From assembly GCF_021648885.1 (NCBI RefSeq), contig NZ_JAKJHZ010000009.1:1-64000 (forward strand): DNA of 64,000 nt, given 5' to 3'. A model generated the notes under the pieces. The model had not been told where the DNA came from and searched no databases. It saw only the letters and a program-made list of their open reading frames with translations. Positions 35,020-43,425 of the stretch are shown in pieces (the stretch's first letter is position 1; the number at the start of each line of letters is the position of its first letter). The position numbers and the translations under genes were made by a program. The stretch is from Nocardioides potassii (GTDB taxonomy: Bacteria; Actinomycetota; Actinomycetes; Propionibacteriales; Nocardioidaceae).

Positions 35020-35466
35020 ATGGCCACTCCCGCGACCCGTCCCGACCAGTCCTGGCAGGACACCGCCACCGTCGACCACATGCTCGACGAGGCGACCACC
35101 TGGGCGGTGGTCGGCCTGTCGGGGGACCCGTCGCGGACGGCGTACTCCATCGCCTCGCTGCTCCAGCAGCGGGGGAAGCGGATCGTCCCGATCCACCCGG
35201 TGTTCGCGGACCCGGACGCACCGGAGGTGCTGGGCGAGAACGGGTACGCCGCCCTGGCCGACGTGCCCTTCCCCATCGACGTCGTCGACGTCTTCCGCCG
35301 CTCGGAGTCGGCCGGCGCGTTCGCCGACCAGGCCGTCGAGATCGGCGCGGGCGGCGTGTGGTTCCAGCTCGGCGTCATCGACGAGGACGCCTTCGCCCGC
35401 ACGCTGGCCGCCGGCGTGCCGATGGTCATGGACACGTGCCCGGCCATCGAGTGGCGCAAGCGCTGA
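35020..35466 (+). CDS. CoA-binding domain protein (YccU family)
   Basis: A 148-residue Rossmann-fold CoA_binding protein: [36 protein letters not shown] (nucleotide turn), [37 protein letters not shown] and a C-terminal [12 protein letters not shown] with the family Cys. These stand-alone proteins resemble the CoA-binding part of succinyl-CoA synthetase, and some bind CoA tightly as redox buffers. ATG 35020 is preferred to GTG 35014 because of the hexamer spacing. It is convergent with the oxidoreductase gene. Confidence 0.82.
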   Translation: MATPATRPDQSWQDTATVDHMLDEATTWAVVGLSGDPSRTAYSIASLLQQRGKRIVPIHPVFADPDAPEVLGENGYAALADVPFPIDVVDVFRRSESAGAFADQAVEIGAGGVWFQLGVIDEDAFARTLAAGVPMVMDTCPAIEWRKR

Positions 35467-35477
35467 CCCGTCCGGGC

Positions 35478-36476
35478 TCAGCCCAGGTCGACGCGGCCCT
35501 CGGCCATCTCGACGCCGAGCTGGCGCAGCGACTCCTCCAGCACCCACTGCACGTCGAGCGTGTCCGACAGCGGCATGACGGCGCTCTCGGTGAGACCGGC
35601 CGCGAGGCAGTCCTGTACCTCGATCGCCTGGTGGGCGTAGCCGCGCCCGGTCGCCGGACGCTCGACGACCTCGGCCTCCTGCCCGTGACGCCGTACGACG
35701 ACCCGGCTGGCGTGGTGGAACGGCGGCTCGAGCTCGATGGAGCCCTTCGTGCCGACGACGGTCGCCCGCCCCGGGAGCTCGGCGGTGAGCGCGCTGACCA
35801 GTGAGGCCGCCCGCCCGTCGTCGTAGGACAGGTGGAAGGCGGCCGACGCGTCCGCCCCGTTGTCGTACGTCGTCCCGGTGACCGTGACGCCGTCGGGTCG
35901 GCCGAGCAGGTGCTGGGCGAACGAGATCGGGTAGACACCGAGGTCGAGGACCGAGCCGCCGCCGAGCGTGAGGTCGAAGAGCCGGTGGGTCGGGTCGTAG
36001 TCGCGCTCGGCGCAGAAGTTGGCCTGCACGAGCAGCACGTCGCCGATGTCCCCCGCCGCGACGAGCTCGCGCACGAGGGCCGTCGACGGCTGGAAGCGCG
36101 TCCACATGGCCTCCATGCAGAACACCTGCGCGGACCGCGCCGCGTCGACCACCTCCTGCGCACCGGCGAGGGTGGCGGTGAAGGCCTTCTCCACGAGCAC
36201 AGGGGTGCCGCCCTCGATCGCGGCGAGCGCGAGGTCGTGGTGCTGGGGGTGGGGCGTGGCGATGTAGATGACGTCGACCTCACCGTCGCGGCCGGCGGCG
36301 AGCAGCTCGGCGTGCGTCCCCGAGCCCGGTGCGCCGAACCGGTCGGCGAAGTCGGCGGCGGAGTCGGCCGACCTGCTGCCGACGAACGCGAGCTCGGCGC
36401 CCGGCACGTGGGCGAGGTCCTGGGCGAAGGTCGCGGCGATGCCGCCGGTCGCGGCGATGCCCCAGCGAGTGGTCAT
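35478..36476 (-). CDS. Gfo/Idh/MocA family oxidoreductase
   Basis: A 332-residue NAD(P)-dependent oxidoreductase. The Rossmann loop is [20 protein letters not shown] (G-x-x-G-G-I), the hinge is [19 protein letters not shown], in which EKAF replaces the usual EKP, and the C-terminal domain includes [21 protein letters not shown] with the conserved D-x-G-V-Y/H active-site region. It acts on a sugar or dihydrodiol; close relatives are annotated trans-1,2-dihydrobenzene-1,2-diol dehydrogenase-like. ATG 36476 has TAGGGT 6 nt upstream. Confidence 0.83.
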   Translation of the reverse strand: MTTRWGIAATGGIAATFAQDLAHVPGAELAFVGSRSADSAADFADRFGAPGSGTHAELLAAGRDGEVDVIYIATPHPQHHDLALAAIEGGTPVLVEKAFTATLAGAQEVVDAARSAQVFCMEAMWTRFQPSTALVRELVAAGDIGDVLLVQANFCAERDYDPTHRLFDLTLGGGSVLDLGVYPISFAQHLLGRPDGVTVTGTTYDNGADASAAFHLSYDDGRAASLVSALTAELPGRATVVGTKGSIELEPPFHHASRVVVRRHGQEAEVVERPATGRGYAHQAIEVQDCLAAGLTESAVMPLSDTLDVQWVLEESLRQLGVEMAEGRVDLG

Positions 36477-36482
36477 GGCGTC

Positions 36483-36488
36483 ACCCTA
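36483..36488 (-). promoter_or_regulatory. -10 hexamer (TAGGGT) of leaderless oxidoreductase gene
   Basis: TAGGGT on the minus strand ends 6 nt before ATG 36476. Confidence 0.5.
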
Positions 36489-36515
36489 GGACCCCGGATC
36501 GGGTTGGATGGGCAG

Positions 36516-36944
36516 GTGCGCGACCTCCACGTCCCGGCCGGCCCCGGCCTCCCCGACGGCCTGGTCGTGCCCGCCGCCGAGCTGGTCGAGCGGTTCTCGA
36601 AGTCACCCGGCCCCGGCGGTCAGTCGGTCAACACCACCGACTCCCGCGTCGAGCTCGAGTACGACGTCGCGGCGTCGACCGTGCTCACCGACACCCAGCG
36701 GCGCCGGGCACTGGGGCGCTGGCCGTCCGGGAGCATCACGATCGCGGCGTCGGAGCACCGATCGCAGCACCGCAACCGGGTGGCCGCGCGCGAGCGGCTC
36801 GCCGAGCTGCTGCGCGAGGCCCTGGCTCCTCCGCCACCGCCGCGGCGGGCCACCCGACCGACCCGCGGGTCGAAGGAGCGGCGGCTGCGGGCGAAGAAGG
36901 AGCGTGCGCAGACCAAGGCGCTGCGCGGGCGGGTGCGGGACTAG
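36516..36944 (+). CDS. arfB: Alternative ribosome-rescue factor (peptidyl-tRNA hydrolase ArfB)
   Basis: A 142-residue class I release-factor-like protein. The catalytic GGQ lies at 34-36 within [25 protein letters not shown], and the basic C-terminal tail ([20 protein letters not shown]), which in ArfB enters the empty mRNA channel of stalled ribosomes, is intact. There is no codon-recognition domain, which separates it from PrfA/PrfB. GTG 36516 gives the family N-terminus. Its TAG stop (36942-36944) overlaps the purE stop on the other strand. Confidence 0.88.
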   Translation: MRDLHVPAGPGLPDGLVVPAAELVERFSKSPGPGGQSVNTTDSRVELEYDVAASTVLTDTQRRRALGRWPSGSITIAASEHRSQHRNRVAARERLAELLREALAPPPPPRRATRPTRGSKERRLRAKKERAQTKALRGRVRD

Positions 36945-37483
36945 AAGCCGACCCGGCGGCTACCGCCCCTCGCCGCCTGCCGTACGACGTCGCCCTTGGC
37001 GTGGGCAGTCTCGGCGAGGCCGGCCTGGTAGTCGACCAGCCGCTGCTGGAGCTCGGGATCGCTCGTGCCCAGGATCCGCGCGGCGAGGATGCCCGCGTTC
37101 TTCGCGTTGCCGATCGCGACGGTGGCCACCGGGATCCCGCCGGGCATCTGGACGATGGAGAGCAGCGAGTCCATGCCGTCGAGGTACTTCAGCGGCACCG
37201 GGACGCCGATCACCGGCAGTGGCGTGACGCTCGCCAGCATCCCGGGGAGGTGGGCGGCTCCCCCGGCACCGGCGATCACCACCGAGAGGCCGCGGGTGTG
37301 CGCCGCCTGACCCCACGCGATCATCTCGGTGGGCATCCGGTGCGCGGAGACGACGTCGGCCTCCCAGCCGACGCCGAGCTCGGTGAGCACCTCGCCGGCG
37401 GCCTGCATGACGGGCCAGTCGGAGTCCGAGCCCATCACGATGCCGACCTTCACTGCCTGGTCCATGGTGTCGCCGTCAGTCAT
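36941..37483 (-). CDS. purE: N5-carboxyaminoimidazole ribonucleotide mutase
   Basis: A 180-residue class I PurE converting N5-CAIR to CAIR in purine synthesis. The family core is complete: [36 protein letters not shown] (catalytic His), [62 protein letters not shown]. It lies 3 nt after purK and shares its operon. ATG 37483 is adopted; ATG 37465 (MDQAVKVG) is also possible. Confidence 0.93.
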   Translation of the reverse strand: MTDGDTMDQAVKVGIVMGSDSDWPVMQAAGEVLTELGVGWEADVVSAHRMPTEMIAWGQAAHTRGLSVVIAGAGGAAHLPGMLASVTPLPVIGVPVPLKYLDGMDSLLSIVQMPGGIPVATVAIGNAKNAGILAARILGTSDPELQQRLVDYQAGLAETAHAKGDVVRQAARGGSRRVGF

Positions 37484-37486
37484 CTC

Positions 37487-38656
37487 TCACTCACTCTCGT
37501 TGCCGAGGTCGCCGCGGAACCACGCGGCGGCGTGCCGGGCGCGCTCGAGGCAGTCCTCGAGGTCGTCGCCGTAGGCGTTGACGTGGCCGACCTTCCGGCC
37601 GGGGCGGAGGTCCTTGCCGTAGAAGTGCACCCGCAGCTGGGGGTCGCGCGCCATCGCGTGCGGCAGGCCGTCGTAGAGCCGGCCGGTGTCGGTGGGGCCG
37701 CCGAGGATGTTGACCATCACGGTCCAGCGCTCACGCGGGGCCGGCGAACCCAGCGGGAGGTCCATGACGGCGCGCAGGTGATTCTCGAACTGGGACGTCA
37801 CGGCGCCGTCCTGGGACCAGTGGCCGGTGTTGTGGGGACGCATCGCCAGCTCGTTGACCAGGATCCGGCCGTCGGTCGTCTCGAAGAGCTCGACGGCGAG
37901 GATGCCCGTGACGTCGAGCGCACCGGCGATGCGCAGGGCGATCTCCTGCGCCTGACCGGCGAGGGCGGGCGAGAGGTCCGGCGCGGGGGCGACGACCTCG
38001 TGGCAGATGCCGTCGAGCTGGGTGGAGGCGACGACCGGGTACGCCGCGGCCTGGCCGCTCGGCGAGCGTGCGACCAGCGCCGACAGCTCGCGACGGAAGT
38101 CGACGAGCTCCTCGGCGAGCACCTCGACACCGGCCGCCGCGGCGGCGTCGAACGCCGCACGGCTCTCGTCCAGCTCGCGCACGACCCAGACGCCCTTGCC
38201 GTCGTAGCCGCCACGCGTGGTCTTGAGGACGCACGGCAGCCCGAAGTCGGCGACCTCCTCGGTCGTGGTCACCACGGCGTTGCGCGGGCAGGGCACGTCG
38301 AGCTCGGCGAGCCGGCGTCGCATGACGGCCTTGTCCTGCGCGTGGACCAGCGCGTCCGGCCCGGGCCGTACGGCGACACCGTCCCGCTCGAGCGCGTGGA
38401 GGTGGTCGGTCGGGACGTGCTCGTGGTCGAAGGTGACGACCGCGGCGCCGTCCGTGACCCTCCGCAGCGTGGGGAGGTCCGTGTAGTCGCCGACGAGCTG
38501 GTCGGGGATGACCTGGGCGGCGGAGACGCCCTCGGCCTCGGCGAGCAGGCGGAGCGGGAGGCCGAGCGCGATCGCGGGCTGGGCCATCATCCGGGCGAGC
38601 TGCCCGCCCCCGATGACGGCGAGCGTGGGTGCGCGGTGCGAACCGGTCGAGGACAC
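37487..38656 (-). CDS. purK: 5-(carboxyamino)imidazole ribonucleotide synthase
   Basis: A 389-residue ATP-grasp enzyme making N5-CAIR from AIR, bicarbonate and ATP, the step before PurE. The N-terminal LAVIGGGQLARMMAQPAIALGL, the ATP-grasp segment PCVLKTTRGGYDGKGVWVV, EELVDFRRELSALVAR and the C-terminal ELAMRPHNTGHWSQDGAVTSQFENHLRAVMDLPLG are diagnostic. GTG 38656 is set by TAGGCT 6 nt upstream. First gene of purK-purE. Confidence 0.94.
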   Translation of the reverse strand: MSSTGSHRAPTLAVIGGGQLARMMAQPAIALGLPLRLLAEAEGVSAAQVIPDQLVGDYTDLPTLRRVTDGAAVVTFDHEHVPTDHLHALERDGVAVRPGPDALVHAQDKAVMRRRLAELDVPCPRNAVVTTTEEVADFGLPCVLKTTRGGYDGKGVWVVRELDESRAAFDAAAAAGVEVLAEELVDFRRELSALVARSPSGQAAAYPVVASTQLDGICHEVVAPAPDLSPALAGQAQEIALRIAGALDVTGILAVELFETTDGRILVNELAMRPHNTGHWSQDGAVTSQFENHLRAVMDLPLGSPAPRERWTVMVNILGGPTDTGRLYDGLPHAMARDPQLRVHFYGKDLRPGRKVGHVNAYGDDLEDCLERARHAAAWFRGDLGNESE

Positions 38657-38662
38657 GACCGG

Positions 38663-38668
38663 AGCCTA
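38663..38668 (-). promoter_or_regulatory. -10 hexamer (TAGGCT) of leaderless purK-purE operon
   Basis: TAGGCT on the minus strand (inside TATAGGCT) ends 6 nt before GTG 38656. Confidence 0.55.
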
Positions 38669-38699
38669 TAGAAGGCGGGAGCGGAGCGGCCCCTCCGGC

Positions 38700-39017
38700 T
38701 CAGCTGGCGACCCGGTCCGCGCTGAGCTCGAAGCGGAGCCCGCGGCCGCGGTGGGTGGTGATCAGCGTCGGGTTGCGCGGGTCGTCGTCGAGCTTGCGAC
38801 GCAGCCAGCCGAGGTGCACGTCGATGGTCTTGGAGTTGGTGTAGAACGAGGTCTGCCACACGTCCGCCATCAGCTCGCCACGGGTCACGATGTCACCGGG
38901 GCGCGCCATCAGCGCCTGCAGGAGCTGGAACTCCTTGCGGCTCAGTCGGATCTCGCGGTCGCCCCGCCACACCTGTCGTGTGCCCGGGTCCAGTCGCACG
39001 TCTTGCACAGCCAACAC
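38700..39017 (-). CDS. OmpR/PhoB-type winged-helix DNA-binding protein without receiver domain
   Basis: A 105-residue protein that is essentially one effector domain: VRLDPGTRQVWRGDREIRLSRKEFQLLQALMARPGDIVTRGELMADVW (recognition fold), TIDVHLGWLRRKLDDDPRNPTLITTHRGRGLRFEL (winged helix with the R-G-x-G-Y/L-R turn). The phosphoreceiver of normal response regulators is absent, and no upstream frame supplies one. GTG 39017 is chosen because TACCTT ends 7 nt upstream; the frame stays open to TTG 39077. It may be a constitutive or protein-partnered regulator, and the neighbouring cyclase is a possible partner. Confidence 0.75.
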   Translation of the reverse strand: MLAVQDVRLDPGTRQVWRGDREIRLSRKEFQLLQALMARPGDIVTRGELMADVWQTSFYTNSKTIDVHLGWLRRKLDDDPRNPTLITTHRGRGLRFELSADRVAS

Positions 39018-39024
39018 GTGGCTG

Positions 39025-39030
39025 AAGGTA
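39025..39030 (-). promoter_or_regulatory. -10 hexamer (TACCTT) of leaderless winged-helix gene
   Basis: TACCTT on the minus strand ends 7 nt before GTG 39017; it decides the start codon used here. Confidence 0.45.
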
Positions 39031-39128
39031 AGGATCCGGCACCCGTCGGGGTGGCCTAATGAGCGAAAAATGACCAACTGGTCTGGTCCACCTGCCGAGC
39101 GTGGGAGACGCCTCGGACGAGCGTGGGC

Positions 39129-39194
39129 GACGGGTGGGCGACGGGTGGGCGACGGGTGGGCGACGGGTGGGCGAAGGGTGGGCGACGGGTGGGC
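39129..39194 (+). repeat. Six tandem copies of the 11-bp unit GACGGGTGGGC, G-quadruplex-prone
   Basis: Five copies are identical and the fifth in order (39173-39183) is GAAGGGTGGGC; a partial unit (GCGTGGGC) precedes the array at 39121-39128. GGG runs are separated alternately by 1 and 4 nt, matching the G-quadruplex pattern on the plus strand many times over. The array lies between the cyclase stop (39201) and the winged-helix gene promoter. Confidence 0.9.
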
Positions 39195-39200
39195 GGAGCG

Positions 39201-40226
39201 TCAGCGACGGCGTACGGCGACCGGCTCGACGAGGCCGAAGCCCCGGACCGGACGGGCCGGGAGCCGCCTGCTCTCCCACTCCGTGGACGGCAGCAGGTCG
39301 GCGGTGGCCTGGTCGACGATGAGCCGGTTGCGGCGCGCCACCTGCGTCAGCCGCGCGGCCAGGTTGACCGGCGGGCCGAAGATGTCGCCGAGGCGCTGGA
39401 TCACCGGTCCGCTCGCCAGCCCGAGGCGGACGTCGGGCATCTTCGAGTCGCGGCCGATGACGTTGATGATCCCCTCCGCGACCGCGATGCCGTCCTCGGC
39501 GCCGCCGGTGACGAACAGGACCGAGTCGCCGAGGCTCTTGATGATCCGGCCGGCGTAGCGGGCGACCACGTCCTGGCAGCGGCTCTCGAACACCTCGACC
39601 AGGTCGCCGATCTCCTCGCGGTCGAGGGTGTTGGACAGCGCGGTGAACGACACCAGGTCCGCGAAGCCCACCGTCACGTCGATCGTGTGGAGGTCCTCGT
39701 CCTTGGCGCCCATCGCCTCGATGCGGCCGACGGCCGCGGCGAGGTGGCGGCGCCAGGCGTAGATGAGCAGCGCCTCGAAGGGCGGGTTCACCTCGTTGAT
39801 CAGGCGCAGCGCCGACCCGATGCGCGACCCGGTCGCCTCGTCGCTCGCCTCCATCTCCTCGACGCGGCTGACGAGGGTGGAGACCTCCCAGTCGGCGAGC
39901 CGGGCCATCGTCTGCCCGACGCCGCGGGTCAGGTTGACCGCCATGTCGAAGTCGACCGCGCCGGCGTCGACGAACCCCATCAGGGTCGAGACGGCCTCCA
40001 CGTCGGCGGCCGTGTAGGCCTTCTCGCCGACGAACTCGGGGAAGCCGAGCGCGCGCCACAACCGGCGGGTCTCGTCGATCGTCACGCCTGTCTCGGCAGC
40101 CACCTCGAGCGCGTTGAAGCGCGGCTTGCTGCGCAGGATCGCCTGGTCGAGCTGCTCCCCCGGCCGGGCCGTGGGAGCAGACGACCCCTTGCGGGCCTTG
40201 CCCTTCCTCGGCCGCTCAGGTGCCAT
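39201..40226 (-). CDS. Class III adenylate/guanylate cyclase with N-terminal regulatory domain (Rv1264-like)
   Basis: A 341-residue protein. Residues ~30-180 form an all-helical autoinhibitory region like that of pH-sensing Rv1264 (LDQAILRSKPRFNALEVAAETGVTIDETRRLWRALGFPE, a MerR-like start). The cyclase homology domain begins near 190 with VTVGFADLVSFTALS (metal Asp), continues with IIKSLGDSVLFVTGG (second metal Asp) and ends LGLASGPVIQRLGDIFGPPVNLAARLTQVA. It makes cAMP from ATP. ATG 40226 is used; GTG 40241 is an in-frame alternative. Either overlaps the PH-domain gene. Confidence 0.86.
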   Translation of the reverse strand: MAPERPRKGKARKGSSAPTARPGEQLDQAILRSKPRFNALEVAAETGVTIDETRRLWRALGFPEFVGEKAYTAADVEAVSTLMGFVDAGAVDFDMAVNLTRGVGQTMARLADWEVSTLVSRVEEMEASDEATGSRIGSALRLINEVNPPFEALLIYAWRRHLAAAVGRIEAMGAKDEDLHTIDVTVGFADLVSFTALSNTLDREEIGDLVEVFESRCQDVVARYAGRIIKSLGDSVLFVTGGAEDGIAVAEGIINVIGRDSKMPDVRLGLASGPVIQRLGDIFGPPVNLAARLTQVARRNRLIVDQATADLLPSTEWESRRLPARPVRGFGLVEPVAVRRR

Positions 40227-40719
40227 CGTCGCGGCGGTCACCGCCGGCGAGGCGATGGAGCTCGTCGGAGACCTGGAGCTGGACCTTCTCCACGTTCGGG
40301 ATGTCGTGCAGCTCGACCTGGCCGTCGGTGCTCGCGTCGGAGACCACGAGCGTGCCGCACCCGAAGATCCGGTCGATCACGCCGATCTCGAAGTCGACGC
40401 CGCTGATCCGGTTGAGCGGGATCGTGCGGCCCTCCTTGGCGATGAAGCCGGAGCGCTTGATGAACCGGCGGTTGGTGAAGGTGTACGTCGTGGTGAGCCA
40501 CCGCAGGAACGGGCCCGCCACGAACCACACCACGACCGCGAGGAACAGGATCCACACCACCAGGGAGCCCACCGAGCCGTCGATCACCCGGTCGAGGAAG
40601 ATCGCCGCGGCCAGCGCCACGAGGACGACGAGACCCGGCAGGATCAGCGCCTTGACGTGCGTCCGGGTGGAGACGACGACGGTCTCGCCCTCGTTGAGGA
40701 GCTTGGTCGGAAAGGCCAC
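40216..40719 (-). CDS. PH-domain (bacterial PH, YdbS-like) membrane protein, Rv3278c-like
   Basis: A 167-residue protein with two membrane helices (ALILPGLVVLVALAAAIFL and LVVWILFLAVVVWFVAGPFL) and a bPH_2 domain: YTFTNRRFIKRSGFIAKEGRTIPLNRISGVDFEIGVIDRIFGCGTLVVSDAS. The synteny with birA and purK matches Rv3278c. GTG 40719 lies 15 nt after the birA stop; CATGAT ends 6 nt upstream and may be a leaderless -10. Function unknown. Confidence 0.82.
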   Translation of the reverse strand: MAFPTKLLNEGETVVVSTRTHVKALILPGLVVLVALAAAIFLDRVIDGSVGSLVVWILFLAVVVWFVAGPFLRWLTTTYTFTNRRFIKRSGFIAKEGRTIPLNRISGVDFEIGVIDRIFGCGTLVVSDASTDGQVELHDIPNVEKVQLQVSDELHRLAGGDRRDDGT

Positions 40720-40734
40720 GTCGCGATCATGTCA

Positions 40735-41535
40735 CTACGCGGGGCGCACGTGCACCACGTCACCGGCCGCCACCGTGAGCGTGCCGTCGTCGGTGCCCAC
40801 CACGAGCGCCCCGGTCGCGTCGATGTCGAGCGCCTCGCCACGTCGTACGTCGCCCGCGGGCAGGTGCACGTCGACCGTGCGCCCGAGCGTGACGCAGGCG
40901 TCGGCGTAGGCGGTGCGCAGGGACGCGGTGTCGTCGAGGAGACCCTGCAGGCCGTGGAGCGAGCCGAGCACCTGGTTGAGCAGGCCGGTGCGCTCCACGG
41001 GCTCGCCGGTCTCGAGCGCGACCGACGTGGCGAGCGCGATCGGGAGCTCGTCGAGCGTCTGGTCGACGTTGATCCCCACACCGACGACGGCGAGCGGCCC
41101 CGACGGGCTCTCGATCCGCTCGACGAGGATCCCCGCGACCTTGCGGCCCGCGCCGAGGTCGCCCCCGTCGACCAGCACGTCGTTGGGCCACTTCAGCGCG
41201 ACGTCGGGCAGCCGGTCGCCGAGCGCGGCCTGGACGGCGTACCCCGTGAGCAGCGGCAGCCACGACCACGACTCCGGTGGCACGTCGGGGCGCAGCAGGA
41301 CGGAGAAGGTGAGCGACGACCGGGGCGGCGTCTCCCACGTGCGGTCGAGGCGGCCGCGCCCCGCGGTCTGGTGCTCGGTGACGAGGACCAGGCCCGGCTC
41401 CTCCCCGGCGCGGGCTCGTGCCGCCACCGCGGCGTTGGTCGACGGGGTCGCCTCCTCCACCTCGACGCGCCAGCCGGCGGGCGGGACCAGGCGCCCGGGG
41501 TCGAGGGGTGGGCGCGGTGCCGGTGCGTCGGTCAT
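40735..41535 (-). CDS. birA: Biotin--[acetyl-CoA-carboxylase] ligase
   Basis: A 266-residue class I BirA without a DNA-binding domain. It makes biotinyl-AMP and biotinylates the carboxylase carrier (AccA3 here). The [31 protein letters not shown] stretch includes the GRGRxxRxW biotinyl-AMP loop; [26 protein letters not shown] has the catalytic [13 protein letters not shown] and the C-terminal SH3-like tail complete the fold. It is divergent from accD5, linking biotin attachment to its client. ATG 41535 is the adopted start. Confidence 0.93.
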   Translation of the reverse strand: MTDAPAPRPPLDPGRLVPPAGWRVEVEEATPSTNAAVAARARAGEEPGLVLVTEHQTAGRGRLDRTWETPPRSSLTFSVLLRPDVPPESWSWLPLLTGYAVQAALGDRLPDVALKWPNDVLVDGGDLGAGRKVAGILVERIESPSGPLAVVGVGINVDQTLDELPIALATSVALETGEPVERTGLLNQVLGSLHGLQGLLDDTASLRTAYADACVTLGRTVDVHLPAGDVRRGEALDIDATGALVVGTDDGTLTVAAGDVVHVRPA

Positions 41536-41585
41536 GGCACTACATTGCCGGATGGACCACTGACCAGACTCCAGGAGGCCGCCGC

Positions 41586-43205
41586 GTGAGTGCACAGCCG
41601 GGCGAGGGAACCGAGGTTCCCGACCAGATCGACCTTCACACGACCGAGGGCAAGCTGGCCGACCTCGAGCGGCGCCTCGACGAGGCGGTGCACGCCGGGT
41701 CCGCCAAGGCCATCGAGAAGCAGCACGCCAAGGGCCGCAAGACAGCCCGGGAGCGGATCGAGATGCTCTTCGACGAGGGCACCTTCGTCGAGCTCGACGA
41801 GCTGGCGCGGCACCGCTCGACGGCGTTCGGCCTGGAGAAGACGCGGCCCTACGGGGATGGCGTCGTCACCGGCTACGGCGAGGTCGACGGCCGGATGGTC
41901 TGCGTCTTCAGCCAGGACTTCACCGTCTTCGGCGGCTCGCTGGGCGAGGTCTACGGCGAGAAGATCACCAAGGTCATGGACCTCGCGATCAAGACCGGCT
42001 GCCCGATCATCGGCATCAACGAGGGCGCGGGCGCCCGCATCCAGGAGGGTGTCGTGAGCCTCGGGCTCTACGGCGAGATCTTCCGGCGCAACGTCCACGC
42101 CTCCGGCGTCATCCCGCAGATCAGCCTGATCATGGGCAACTGCGCCGGCGGCCACGTCTACTCCCCCGCCGTCACCGACTTCACCGTGATGGTCGACCAG
42201 ACCTCGGCGATGTTCATCACCGGCCCCGACGTCATCAAGACGGTCACCGGCGAGGACGTCACGATGGAGGACCTCGGCGGCGCGCGGACGCACAACACCA
42301 AGTCGGGCAACGCCCACTACATGGCCTCCGACGAGGAGGACGCCATCGACTACGTCAAGGCGATGCTGTCCTACCTCCCGCAGAACAACCTGGACCCGGC
42401 CCCCGAGCTCGACGAGGTGCCGGACATGGAGGTCACCGACACCGACCGGGCGCTCGACACCCTCATCCCGGACGGCGCCAACCAGCCCTACGACATGCAC
42501 GACGTGATCACCGCCGTGCTCGACGACGAGGACTTCCTCGAGGTCCAGGAGCTCTTCGCCCCCAACATCATCGTCGGCTTCGGCCGCGTGGAGGGGCGTT
42601 CGGTCGGCGTCGTGGCCAACCAGCCGATGCAGTTCGCCGGCACCCTCGACATCGACGCCTCCGAGAAGGCCGCCCGGTTCGTGCGGTTCTGCGACGCCTT
42701 CAACATCCCGGTCCTGACGTTCGTCGACGTGCCGGGCTTCCTGCCCGGCACCGACCAGGAGTGGCAGGGGATCATCCGCCGCGGCGCGAAGCTGATCTAC
42801 GCCTACGCCGAGGCCACCGTCCCGCTCATCACGGTGATCACCCGCAAGGCCTACGGAGGGGCGTACGACGTCATGGGCTCCAAGCACCTCGGCGCCGACA
42901 TCAACGTCGCCTGGCCCACCGCCCAGATCGCCGTCATGGGCGCGCAGGGCGCGGCCAACATCGTGCACCGCAAGACCCTCCAGGCCGTGCAGGACGAGGG
43001 CGGCGACGTCGAGGCGAAGCGCGCGGAGCTGATCGACGAGTACGAGACCACGCTCGCCAACCCCTACATCGCCGCCGAGCGCGGCTACGTCGACGCCGTC
43101 ATCGCGCCGCACGAGACCCGCATCGAGATCATCCGCTCGCTGCGCCTGCTCCGCTCCAAGCGCGAGACCCTCCCGGCCAAGAAGCACGGGAACATCCCGC
43201 TCTGA
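41586..43205 (+). CDS. accD5: Propionyl/acyl-CoA carboxylase beta subunit (carboxyltransferase, AccD5 type)
   Basis: A 539-residue carboxyltransferase moving CO2 from biotin to propionyl- or acetyl-CoA (methylmalonyl-CoA for branched lipids). Landmarks: [66 protein letters not shown] (first oxyanion hole), [51 protein letters not shown] (second), and the C-terminal [35 protein letters not shown] precedes GTG 41586. It overlaps accE5 by one base. Confidence 0.94.
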   Translation: MSAQPGEGTEVPDQIDLHTTEGKLADLERRLDEAVHAGSAKAIEKQHAKGRKTARERIEMLFDEGTFVELDELARHRSTAFGLEKTRPYGDGVVTGYGEVDGRMVCVFSQDFTVFGGSLGEVYGEKITKVMDLAIKTGCPIIGINEGAGARIQEGVVSLGLYGEIFRRNVHASGVIPQISLIMGNCAGGHVYSPAVTDFTVMVDQTSAMFITGPDVIKTVTGEDVTMEDLGGARTHNTKSGNAHYMASDEEDAIDYVKAMLSYLPQNNLDPAPELDEVPDMEVTDTDRALDTLIPDGANQPYDMHDVITAVLDDEDFLEVQELFAPNIIVGFGRVEGRSVGVVANQPMQFAGTLDIDASEKAARFVRFCDAFNIPVLTFVDVPGFLPGTDQEWQGIIRRGAKLIYAYAEATVPLITVITRKAYGGAYDVMGSKHLGADINVAWPTAQIAVMGAQGAANIVHRKTLQAVQDEGGDVEAKRAELIDEYETTLANPYIAAERGYVDAVIAPHETRIEIIRSLRLLRSKRETLPAKKHGNIPL

Positions 43206-43420
43206 TGGGCGACGTCGAGAAGCCCCTGCTGCGGGTCCTCAACGCCGACGCGACGCCGGAGGAGGTCGCGGCGCTCGTCGCGGTGTTCTCCGCCCTCGGC
43301 TCGACGGACGTCGAGGCCCCGAGGCGCCCGCGACCCGCGTGGAACGCACCCGCCCGGCTCGTGCGCCGTACCCACAGGCATGGCGAGGGCGGCTGGCGGG
43401 CGAGCGGCCTGCCGCGCTGA
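43205..43420 (+). CDS. accE5: Acyl-CoA carboxylase epsilon subunit
   Basis: A 71-residue protein of the actinobacterial AccE family, which stabilises the AccA3-AccD5 complex. The helix LLRVLNADATPEEVAALVAVFSAL is the family core, followed by a linker and WNAPARLVRRTHRHGEGGWRASGLPR. Starts in the accD5 stop (TGATG), and ends 5 nt before the convergent glutaminase gene. Confidence 0.88.
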   Translation: MGDVEKPLLRVLNADATPEEVAALVAVFSALGSTDVEAPRRPRPAWNAPARLVRRTHRHGEGGWRASGLPR

Positions 43421-43425
43421 GTCGA

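Noticed and set aside
36504-36509. TTGGAT 6 nt before the arfB start as a leaderless -10
   Set aside because: It lacks the A at position 2 that all the accepted hexamers have, so it was not counted.
38893-40059. Open frame on the minus strand running through the 11-bp repeat
   Set aside because: The translated repeat gives RPPVAHPSPTR-type low complexity, and the frame is an out-of-phase shadow of the adenylyl cyclase gene.
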